DNA from: Turneriella sp.
GTDB taxonomy: Bacteria; Spirochaetota; Leptospiria; Turneriellales; Turneriellaceae
DNA: 64,000 bases
Assembly: GCA_019186965.1 (NCBI GenBank)
Contig: JABARV010000004.1
Location: forward strand, 42,193-106,192
Direction of reading: 5' to 3'
Shown: positions 53,973-60,353 of the stretch, piece by piece
Position numbering within the stretch: the stretch's first letter is position 1
How the letters are laid out: the number at the start of each line of letters is the position of its first letter
Position numbers and translations under genes: made by a program
Notes under the pieces: generated by a model
What the model was told of the DNA's origin: nothing
The model's input: only the letters and a program-made list of their open reading frames with translations
Databases searched by the model: none

Positions 53973-54689
53973 ATGGTGTCAGCATTTTGGGGCGAATTTT
54001 TAGGTACAATGACGCTCATTGCTTTAGGTAACGGCGTTGTGGCTGCGGTGTTACTGGAAAAATCAAAAGCACAAAACGCGGGGTGGGTCGCCATCGCAAC
54101 GGGTTGGGCTTTAGCCGTCACCTTTGGAATTTTTATTGCGAAGGCATTTGGTAGCGCCGACGCGCACCTTAACCCTGCCGTAACGCTCGCGTTTGCAATC
54201 CAAAGTGGTTCGTACGAAAAAATTCCGTTATACTTTACAGCGCAGTTTGCGGGGGCTTTTGTTGGTGCAGTGCTTGTTTTTCTACACTACTTACCGCATT
54301 GGAAAATAACGCAAAACGGCGAATATAAACTTGCTGCTTTTGCTACAGCGCCTGCAGTGCGCCAAAGTTTTGCTAATTTTTTAAGCGAGGCTATTGGTAC
54401 TCTTATGCTCGTTTTTGGCGTCTACGCAGTTTTTTCCAAAAACGCTGGCGGTATAACACAGGGCCTTGGCCCATTTCTCGTTGGAATGCTTGTCTATGCA
54501 ATCGGTTTGTCGCTGGGTGGTACCACAGGTTACGCAATTAATCCGGCACGAGATTTTTCTCCACGCCTTGCGCACGCGCTACTACCAATATTCGGTAAAA
54601 GAAACTCTGACTGGCGCTATGCGTGGGTGCCTGTTTTGGCTCCGTTTGCAGCAGGGGCATTTGCAGGCTTATTGTTACGTTTAATTTGA
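53973..54689 (+). CDS. glpF: Glycerol uptake facilitator (aquaglyceroporin)
   Basis: A 238-residue MIP-family channel with six helices and the two NPA half-helices: AHLNPAVTLAFA and YAINPARDFSPRLAHAL. The NPARD form with Asp after Arg is typical of glycerol facilitators rather than water-only aquaporins. It lets glycerol and small polyols enter by diffusion. No glycerol kinase gene is nearby. It follows the response regulator gene, which might control it. Confidence 0.94.
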   Translation: MVSAFWGEFLGTMTLIALGNGVVAAVLLEKSKAQNAGWVAIATGWALAVTFGIFIAKAFGSADAHLNPAVTLAFAIQSGSYEKIPLYFTAQFAGAFVGAVLVFLHYLPHWKITQNGEYKLAAFATAPAVRQSFANFLSEAIGTLMLVFGVYAVFSKNAGGITQGLGPFLVGMLVYAIGLSLGGTTGYAINPARDFSPRLAHALLPIFGKRNSDWRYAWVPVLAPFAAGAFAGLLLRLI

Positions 54690-54735
54690 TTTGATTTGAC
54701 GCGAGCACTTTGCGTATCTTAGTGGTAAAGTCTGC

Positions 54736-55863
54736 ATGAAGAAGCCCTCGAAGCGCTCTAAAAAAGAAAAAAATACACACGGCGCAACGCCAGAACGCAA
54801 AACAAGCGACGCGATTCCCGTTAAAGCCGAAATACTTCCCCCAAAACCATTTTTAAGCGCGTGGGCGATGCGCTCAAAAGCAACCGTTAAAATGGCAGGT
54901 CCCGTTTTGTTGGGAGTTGCGCAAGGGCAGCAAAAATTTATCGCATGGGTGCGTAGAAAAAAAAACGAGCGGTTAACAATTATGCTCATGCCGCACGATT
55001 CGGGCATTACGCGTAATTACCATATTAGTAATTTAACCCTTATCATCATCACGTCAATTTTGGGGATTGTTTTACTTGTAAGTGCGCTTCTTGTTATCCG
55101 CCATTCGAGTACAATCCAAGAAGTCGACAAATTGCGCGTGTCGCATAAAGACGCAGAGGTGCAATTTGCGAAAGTGCGCCAAGAAATTATTGACTTAAGT
55201 AAATCTTACGAAGATATTCGGCAAAACCTTTCTGCACTGCAAGCGCTTAGCTCTGGAGACGCCGATAAATCGGGCGGAGCGTCTAAAGATAATTTTGCTA
55301 CAGAACTTGCAGAGTTACAAAAAAAGACGAGCCAAATTAAAGATCCTGAAAAAATTCCCCTCGAAATTTTTCTTATGAACCGGATGCTCCACGATATGGA
55401 AATTTCGCGTGGTAGTCTTACCCAAGTACAAGACTACCTTAAAAAGCGCGAAAGGATGCTTAAGAATACGCCAACGCTTTGGCCTGCACAAGGATACATC
55501 ATCAACCCATTTGGTTTGGTACGCATGGCGCATAAATTAAACGTCGCGTACAATTCGGGAGTCGACATTGCAGTCCCTTTTGGGGCAACTGTTTCTGCAA
55601 CAGCCCCTGGAATTGTTGTGGGGATTAGCCGCGAAGCAAATTTTACGTACACTGTACGCATTCGGCACAATTACGGATACGAAACAGTTTATAAAGGGCT
55701 TGAAGTTGTAACCGTCGCGCAAGAAGAAAAAGTAAACAAGGGAGAGCAAATAGGGCATGTTGGGCATGCGGACGATAATTTTGAAAGCATTCTCCATTAC
55801 GAAGTACACATTGGTGTCGAAGCGGTAAACCCTATGCCATACCTCCCGCTTGCCGGAGCTTAA
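54736..55863 (+). CDS. Degenerate M23 (LytM-like) peptidase, membrane-anchored
   Basis: A 375-residue protein: a basic N-terminus, one transmembrane helix (LTLIIITSILGIVLLVSALLVI, about residue 100), a periplasmic coiled coil (KDAEVQFAKVRQEIIDLSKSYEDIRQNL) and a C-terminal LytM domain. The domain keeps D277 of the H-x3-D motif but has N273 instead of His. At the H-x-H motif it has I352-L353-H354, so one His is missing. Two of the four active-site residues are therefore absent and it is probably inactive, like regulatory M23 proteins (EnvC, Csd2). It lies 3 bp upstream of a bactofilin gene, suggesting a cell-shape complex. Confidence 0.85.
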   Translation: MKKPSKRSKKEKNTHGATPERKTSDAIPVKAEILPPKPFLSAWAMRSKATVKMAGPVLLGVAQGQQKFIAWVRRKKNERLTIMLMPHDSGITRNYHISNLTLIIITSILGIVLLVSALLVIRHSSTIQEVDKLRVSHKDAEVQFAKVRQEIIDLSKSYEDIRQNLSALQALSSGDADKSGGASKDNFATELAELQKKTSQIKDPEKIPLEIFLMNRMLHDMEISRGSLTQVQDYLKKRERMLKNTPTLWPAQGYIINPFGLVRMAHKLNVAYNSGVDIAVPFGATVSATAPGIVVGISREANFTYTVRIRHNYGYETVYKGLEVVTVAQEEKVNKGEQIGHVGHADDNFESILHYEVHIGVEAVNPMPYLPLAGA

Positions 55864-55866
55864 AAA

Positions 55867-56220
55867 ATGAAAAAGCAAAGCGAAACAGTAGCGGTCATTT
55901 CCAGTTACGTGGGGCAGGGCGATAGCTTCCACGGTGATTTTCAATTAAACGGCGCTTTGCGCGTCGATGGCACAGTTTCGGGAACTGTGCGTTCAACAAA
56001 CCAAGTAATCATTGGGCCCACCGGACACGTAAAAACAAATGTCGAAGCAGATAGCGTGCTTGTTTCGGGGCGCGTCGACGGAAATATCTATGCGTTGGAT
56101 TTTGTCCACCTACTTAAGAATGCGCGTGTTTTGGGAGATATCGTTGCAGCGAACTTGATCGTCGACGAAGGTGTAATTTTTGAAGGCCGCGCAAAAATTA
56201 ACCACTTAAACGTAGGTTAA
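55867..56220 (+). CDS. Bactofilin
   Basis: A 117-residue bactofilin (CcmA/BacM family) that forms membrane-bound beta-helical filaments. The repeat pattern is visible in GDSFHGDFQLNGALRVDGTVSGTVRSTNQVIIGPTGHV and the later AANLIVDEGVIFEGRAKIN. Terminal tails are short, as in the family. In other bacteria bactofilins cooperate with M23 peptidases to set cell curvature or helical pitch, and in Leptospira a bactofilin influences the helix. The preceding gene, 3 bp away, encodes the M23-like protein. Confidence 0.94.
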   Translation: MKKQSETVAVISSYVGQGDSFHGDFQLNGALRVDGTVSGTVRSTNQVIIGPTGHVKTNVEADSVLVSGRVDGNIYALDFVHLLKNARVLGDIVAANLIVDEGVIFEGRAKINHLNVG

Positions 56221-56270
56221 GTTTAAAATTTAATTTATCAAATATTTTTTTAATTTACCGATATTCGTCT

Positions 56271-56738
56271 ATGGGGCGCATTAGCGAAGCGTATACTCCA
56301 CGCCAAAGGGCTGATAGCCTCTCCCACCACGCGCATAAAACTTTTCCACGCAATCCATCCGACTTGCCGCAAGCAAGCTTTGCAGCGATTATGGCTAAGG
56401 CCATAAAAGGAAAATCGCAAATTGGGCGTGAAAAGAGCGTTGAAGATTTAATGGAAAATTTAGACCAAGAAGAGCGCGATTTTGCCGATAGCCCCTCGCG
56501 TGAACGTTTTGAAACGTACCGCAAAACGGTTAAAGCGTTGGTAAACCTTCTTGTTGCGCGGGGGTATCGTTTGCAAGGGTGGGAAGATAAACGAAAAAGA
56601 CGCTACGAAATTGTTAAAGTGATAGATTCGCATTTGGCTACTCTCTATTCTTCTCTCTTGCGGCGCAACCAAGACGTTGTAATTGCGCTCCACCTTATGG
56701 GCCAAATACGCGGCCTAATTTTTGATCTACAAGCGTAG
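56271..56738 (+). CDS. YaaR/DUF327-family protein
   Basis: A 155-residue helical protein. The C-terminal two thirds match DUF327 (YaaR): VEDLMENLDQEERDFADSPSRERFETYRKTVKALVNLLVARGYRLQ, then YEIVKVIDSHLATLYSSLLRRNQDVVIALHLMGQIRGLIFDL. The N-terminus is basic and probably disordered. The function of the family is unknown; it occurs in Firmicutes and spirochaetes. It follows the bactofilin gene by 50 bp on the same strand and may belong to the same cell-shape group. Confidence 0.86.
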   Translation: MGRISEAYTPRQRADSLSHHAHKTFPRNPSDLPQASFAAIMAKAIKGKSQIGREKSVEDLMENLDQEERDFADSPSRERFETYRKTVKALVNLLVARGYRLQGWEDKRKRRYEIVKVIDSHLATLYSSLLRRNQDVVIALHLMGQIRGLIFDLQA

Positions 56739-56742
56739 TTCT

Positions 56743-58137
56743 TTAAATCCGTTCTAAAATATTTATAAACGCTTTTTGTTTTTTAGGTGAAATCGTAAAT
56801 GCGCTTTGGCCGATTTTTTCAATTTTTTCTTTTTCGTTTTTGCTCACATTGGGCTTGTAGATACGTATTATTGCATCTCCCTTTTTTACATATTCTCCTG
56901 GGGCTTTACATACTTCAAGCGTTACACGGTCGTCTATAGTATCGGTCGATTTTTTTCTTCCTGCACCCAAGTCGACCATAAGGTTTCCCAATGCACGTGA
57001 GTCGGCGTTTGCTAAATAACCATCTTTTGGGGCAAAGACCCAAATAATTTCTTGTTTGCTGTTTTTATCAAATGCATTTTGTATTTTATGCGCTTTTCCA
57101 AGAAATGCTTTTTCGTCGCCGTGTTGCGCTTTTATCCATTCTGAAAATTTTTTCTCTAAAGCGCCGCTTTCCCAAAGCGAAAGCAGGGTTTCAATTGCCC
57201 TTAAACGTTTTGCTTTATCTTTGATTGCGTCGGGGTTAAGAAGTAAAACAGCGAGTTCTACCGTAATTTCAACTACCGATTTTAAGATAGCCTCTTCTGC
57301 TGTAAGGATCTCTTTCGTTGTGTAGAGTTTTTCTGCAACGCGACGGTATTGGCTATCTTTTCGGCAAAAATAATACGCTTCCCATGTTTCTGCGGTGTTT
57401 CCTGTGTAGCGTCCCAAAGGAAAATCCATCGCGGTGACAAGGCTTACTGTGCGTACGCCTGCCTTGTTTGCGGTATCGGCAATTGATTTGGCGAGCGAGC
57501 GTGCATCTTTTAGGTTTTGCATAAACGCCCCAGTACCGCACTTTACATCCATGACGAGTACATCCAAATCTTCTGTGAGTTTTTTACTTAGTATAGACGC
57601 GGTAATAAGCGATATCTCGTCGACGGTTGCAGTTACGTCACGCAGTGCGTAAATTTTTCTATCGGCGGGCGCAATGTCTTGAGTTTGCCCAATAACAAAA
57701 CAACCAACTTTGTTTAAGAAAGTAGTAAGCTCTTTTTGCGTAAAATCAATTTTGTAGCCGGGAATCGCTGCGAGTTTATCCAATGTGCCGCCGGTAAATC
57801 CCAAGCCGCGACCGGAAATCATGGGCACTTTGCGTCCCGCAGCAGCAAGCCACGGCGCAAGCATCAAAGATATTTTATCTCCCACGCCGCCTGTGGAGTG
57901 TTTATCGGTCTTTATACCGTCGACTTTACGGAAATTAAGTTTTGTTCCGCTTTGCGCCATCGCTTCGGTAAGGTATGTGCGCTCTTCTATGTCCATACCG
58001 CGCCAGCAAATAGCCATAAGGAGCGCAGTTGTTTGGTAGTCTGGAATACTGTTGTCGGTTACTCCTGCAACAAAGCGACGGATTTCCTCTTCACTAAGTC
58101 TTTTTCCCTGTTTTTTTCGCGCAATAATTTCGTTCAC
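56743..58137 (-). CDS. Pyrimidine-nucleoside/thymidine phosphorylase
   Basis: A 464-residue enzyme that cleaves thymidine or uridine with phosphate in nucleoside salvage. Signature: KHSTGGVGDKISLMLAPWLAAAGRKVPMISGRGLGFTGGTLDKL, followed by the conserved DVKCGTGAFMQ and VSLVTAMDFPLGRYTGNTAE. The C-terminal barrel-sandwich domain is present (LEVCKAPGEYVKKGDAIIRIY). The start is GTG at 58137. Which of DeoA and Pdp this is cannot be decided by eye. It is the last gene with the base style of the main chromosome; the GC-rich accessory island starts just upstream of it. Confidence 0.93.
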   Translation of the reverse strand: MNEIIARKKQGKRLSEEEIRRFVAGVTDNSIPDYQTTALLMAICWRGMDIEERTYLTEAMAQSGTKLNFRKVDGIKTDKHSTGGVGDKISLMLAPWLAAAGRKVPMISGRGLGFTGGTLDKLAAIPGYKIDFTQKELTTFLNKVGCFVIGQTQDIAPADRKIYALRDVTATVDEISLITASILSKKLTEDLDVLVMDVKCGTGAFMQNLKDARSLAKSIADTANKAGVRTVSLVTAMDFPLGRYTGNTAETWEAYYFCRKDSQYRRVAEKLYTTKEILTAEEAILKSVVEITVELAVLLLNPDAIKDKAKRLRAIETLLSLWESGALEKKFSEWIKAQHGDEKAFLGKAHKIQNAFDKNSKQEIIWVFAPKDGYLANADSRALGNLMVDLGAGRKKSTDTIDDRVTLEVCKAPGEYVKKGDAIIRIYKPNVSKNEKEKIEKIGQSAFTISPKKQKAFINILERI

Positions 58138-58289
58138 GGGAGAAGATTTAATTTGAGACAGTGGCCGAGAAGAAAAAAACCTTTAGCCAGTGGTACCATT
58201 TAGAGCCTTTTTCATTAATAATTTTTTGTAAAGCCAATAAACCGTTATCGATATCTACTATGGCATTACCATACGGGATACTTCAGTAG

Positions 58290-58400
58290 CACCGGCCTGA
58301 CAGGTGGACGCGAGCCAGCGGAGTGCAAGCGAGAGCAGCCGCCAACAGGCCGGTGGCCCATTGGCCAACGGCTGGCCTGGCAGGCCACCGGCCTGACAGG
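58290..58400. repeat. GC-rich hairpin array
   Basis: A perfect 13-bp inverted repeat, CAGGCCGGTGGCC (58346-58358) and GGCCACCGGCCTG (58383-58395), encloses smaller palindromes such as TTGGCCAA (58361-58368). A 15-bp direct repeat CACCGGCCTGACAGG occurs at 58290-58304 and 58386-58400. Such structure recalls recombination sites, mobile palindromic repeats or a transcription barrier. No match to a known element was identified. Confidence 0.65.
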
Positions 58401-58554
58401 CGCGTCAAATTTTGTTGTACGGCGTAGTTGCACCTTGTGCGCACGGCATGGACGCCGGGCGAATAGCTCGAATAAGTACCTCTACCGAATTCTTATTTGT
58501 TTTCAGGCACTTTTCCATGTTTTCTCTGCAAAAAGCCAAGTTCCGTTAATATTA

Positions 58555-58582
58555 TTGACAGTTTCAATCTTTTTGATATCTT
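58555..58582 (+). promoter_or_regulatory. Promoter of the toxin-antitoxin pair
   Basis: Perfect TTGACA (58555-58560), 16-bp spacer, TATCTT (58577-58582). The expected start point is at or very near the ATG at 58589, and no ribosome binding site is seen, so the transcript may be leaderless. Confidence 0.55.
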
Positions 58583-58588
58583 CTTACC

Positions 58589-58843
58589 ATGAGCGTCACA
58601 GAGCTAGTCGCTGAAATTCGGCAGATGAAAAGTGCTGAAAAGTTAGATTTATTGGAAACACTATGGGAAAATTTAGCTCAGGAATACGATCAAACTGATA
58701 TTCCGCAACTCCATCAGGAGGAAATTCAAAACAGGTTTGATAAATATGCTAAGGATACTAATTCAGCCGTAGTATGGGATACGGCTAAAGAACGCATATT
58801 GAAACGTTATGAAAATAGAGATTATCCCCGAAGCTCAAGATGA
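58589..58843 (+). CDS. Antitoxin of a type II system (addiction-module component)
   Basis: An 84-residue protein like the 'putative addiction module component' family (TIGR02574): MSVTELVAEIRQMKSAEKLDLLETLWENLAQEYDQTDIPQLHQEEIQNR. It should bind the toxin and repress the shared promoter. Its last 35 bp overlap the toxin gene, typical of such pairs. It lies in the accessory island after the GC-rich hairpins. Confidence 0.86.
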   Translation: MSVTELVAEIRQMKSAEKLDLLETLWENLAQEYDQTDIPQLHQEEIQNRFDKYAKDTNSAVVWDTAKERILKRYENRDYPRSSR

Positions 58844-59114
58844 CATTCTGAACGGGATGTTCTGGTATGAAAGTCAGAAAGCCGACTTAGGAATAGCCTT
58901 TTTTTCTGAAATAGAGCACAATATATCGGTAATTTCTCAAAATCCGCTGTTAGGCAGAGAATTCCGCTCGAAGTTTCGTAGGTTTGTGATGAAGAAATTT
59001 CCGTTCTGCATTTACTATCTGGCAGAATCAGAAAAAATCGTGTTCTTAGGTTTCATTCACGCCCACCGTAACCCCAATAAAATATCAGAATGGCTTCGCA
59101 GTAGATTGCAATAA
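58809..59114 (+). CDS. RelE/ParE-family toxin
   Basis: A 101-residue toxin of the ParE/RelE superfamily: MKIEIIPEAQDDILNGMFWYESQKADLGIAFFSEIEHNISVISQNPLLGR, then FRRFVMKKFPFCIYYLAES and HAHRNPNKISEW. The conserved I-x-Y-Y-L...F-I-H-A-H-R-N-P pattern is clear. ParE-like members poison gyrase, RelE-like members cleave mRNA; this subgroup is nearer ParE. It overlaps the antitoxin gene by 35 bp. The antitoxin precedes it, the normal order. Confidence 0.88.
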   Translation: MKIEIIPEAQDDILNGMFWYESQKADLGIAFFSEIEHNISVISQNPLLGREFRSKFRRFVMKKFPFCIYYLAESEKIVFLGFIHAHRNPNKISEWLRSRLQ

Positions 59115-59439
59115 TACCCCAACTGAGGGAGCGCCGCCACGGAGGGCGGCGAAGTACAGGGTCGCATCTATGTCACACAACGTTGGTTTTACGCGACGTG
59201 CGCCTCGCAGTATAAACTCCGCGGCTCGCGGCGGCGCGCGAAACACACGGTTCGATAAACTCACCGCACCGCCTCCCACTGTGGCGCAAGCCTCGCCCTG
59301 AGTAAAACCGAAGGGTCAGCAATCTTCGCCGCGAAGACCCGTGAGCGTCTCTTGCACCGAGTGAAATCGAGGTGTCGCTCACTGAAGACAGAGACCAAAG
59401 CGATTACCATGTTCTACAACACAAAGCCCCGTGATTTTA
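59115..59439. other. GC-rich structured region without genes
   Basis: No convincing gene. Several hairpins are visible: CGCCGCC/GGCGGCG (59132-59151); GTGAGCG (59341-59347) with CGCTCAC (59376-59382); and a near-palindrome TCTTCGCCGCGAAGA. Two related short motifs of the form GAGTRAAAYCGA flanked by complementary tetramers occur at 59296-59315 (CCCT/AGGG) and 59355-59374 (CACC/GGTG). Similar palindromes are common as dispersed repeats in many genomes. Apparent open frames here have skewed composition and are not believed. Confidence 0.6.
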
Positions 59440-59650
59440 TTATGTAAGGCCGTACCTCCGCAGCTTGAGCTGGTAAACTTTCGACGGTATGTCGCGGTAA
59501 AGCTCCCCCGTCTTAAGCATGCAATAAAAAGTCTCGAGCATTTTTCGCGCAACCGCGACCGCAGCCTGAAAGACGATGCCGGGCATGCTCAAGGCAAGTT
59601 GCGAGTAGGATTTCTTGTTCTCTGACGTGATCTGCCGTGATTTGACCGGC
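59440..59650 (-). pseudogene. Remnant of a transposase C-terminus (IS110-like)
   Basis: Reading leftward from about 59650 to a TAA at 59440-59442 gives about 66 codons ending AAVAVARKMLETFYCMLKTG, then ELYRDIPSKVYQLKLRRYGLT. The VAVARKML...YCMLKTGE part resembles the C-terminal end of IS110-family transposases. In-frame stop codons lie just upstream (TGA and TAG before the PVKSRQIT stretch), and no further transposase sequence follows, so only a broken tail remains. The IS family assignment rests on one motif region and is moderate. Confidence 0.5.
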
Positions 59651-59671
59651 TAAGTTCAGTAGAAAGCTCTT

Positions 59672-59699
59672 GCCGTTTCGCCAAGGATGGCGAAACGGC
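59672..59699 (-). terminator. Hairpin closing the four-gene operon
   Basis: Perfect 11-bp inverted repeat GCCGTTTCGCC (59672-59682) and GGCGAAACGGC (59689-59699) with a 6-bp loop, 10 bp after the stop of the last gene of the leftward operon. The T-tract is poor, so it may act as a weak terminator or mRNA-stabilising hairpin. Confidence 0.6.
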
Positions 59700-59709
59700 G
59701 CCATCTTCT

Positions 59710-59916
59710 TCAAGTTTCCTCTGTTTTCTTGGAGAATTCAGTCGCCAGCCGGCTAATTTGGTCGCCGGACATACCCTGAAAGAGGTCCTGCCGCCACGCG
59801 GTATAATCAAAGCGATCACGTTGAATCAAGGAGACAAACCGCTCCGCTTCAACCAATCCGAGGTCTTTGCTTAATGCCTTCATGCCCTTAACTTTTATCT
59901 CTGTGTCTGTCATCAT
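59710..59916 (-). CDS. Small protein, likely antitoxin partner of the PIN protein
   Basis: A 68-residue protein: MMTDTEIKVKGMKALSKDLGLVEAERFVSLIQRDRFDYTAWRQDLF, ending in SKKTEET. Small proteins of this pattern are found next to PIN-domain toxins, and this one follows the PIN gene with a 4-bp ATGA overlap. A strong GGAGG ribosome binding site lies within the end of the PIN gene. It is probably the antitoxin. The order toxin-then-antitoxin is the reverse of most type II pairs. It ends 10 bp before a strong hairpin. Confidence 0.7.
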   Translation of the reverse strand: MMTDTEIKVKGMKALSKDLGLVEAERFVSLIQRDRFDYTAWRQDLFQGMSGDQISRLATEFSKKTEET

Positions 59917-60353
59917 TTTGCGACCTCCGGCAGTTCTAAAAAATCGATCGGATTGATTACCGTAATGCCTTGAATATGCCCTTGCTTATTTAAAATCCCT
60001 TTATCAACGGTGATAAAATAAGCACATTTGCCAGCAATAGCACAGGAAATATGAAGGGCATCAAGCGATTTTATACCTTTTGACTCCAAATCGCGCATTT
60101 TCTCAAGGATTTGAGGTGTTTCAGATATGACTACCTTCGCAAGGCTGCGCCAGAGGCGTATTTCTGCTCGTCGTTCTTCATGAGGATTTTGGGCATTTTC
60201 GAAGGTAAGTATGTAAGACCAGGCAAGTTCGAACTCACCTTCTCTAATTCGGTTTTGGATGTCCAGCTTCACCTCGGTTTCGAGGCGAACACGCAAGGAA
60301 TTCTGGTCATCATAGGGTCGGTTATAGCAGCAATTATCGAGATATATTTTCAT
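59913..60353 (-). CDS. PIN-domain ribonuclease (VapC-like)
   Basis: From the ATG at 60353 the product is 146 residues: MKIYLDNCCYNRPYDDQN... This is a PIN-domain N-terminus with Asp6. Other likely catalytic acids are Glu52 (TFENAQNP), Asp98 (SLDALHIS) and Asp117 (TVDKGILN). PIN proteins cleave RNA. The ATG overlaps the stop of the AAA ATPase gene (ATGA), so translation is coupled to it, and there is no separate ribosome binding site. A longer reading from 60377 lies inside the ATPase gene and is less likely. It could be a simple TA toxin or the nuclease effector of the operon. Confidence 0.83.
   Translation of the reverse strand: MKIYLDNCCYNRPYDDQNSLRVRLETEVKLDIQNRIREGEFELAWSYILTFENAQNPHEERRAEIRLWRSLAKVVISETPQILEKMRDLESKGIKSLDALHISCAIAGKCAYFITVDKGILNKQGHIQGITVINPIDFLELPEVAK

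Larger units (their letters stand above)
58138..58588. other. Intergenic region at the start of the accessory island
   Basis: No gene is seen. The first 140 bp are AT-rich and must contain the promoter of the phosphorylase gene, though no clear hexamers were picked out. From about 58285 to 58470 the sequence becomes GC-rich and repetitive with large inverted repeats (listed separately). It then returns to AT-rich sequence holding the toxin-antitoxin promoter. The sharp composition change suggests an inserted segment boundary. Confidence 0.6.

Noticed and set aside
59085..59279. Minus-strand frame in GC-rich DNA after the ParE-like gene
   Set aside because: Composition follows the hairpin repeats, it has no known domain, and it overlaps the end of the toxin gene.
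59115..59439. Integron attC site in the hairpin region
   Set aside because: The candidates near ACAACGTTGGTT do not fit the GTTRRRY/RYYYAAC core pairs, and no integrase gene is in the window.
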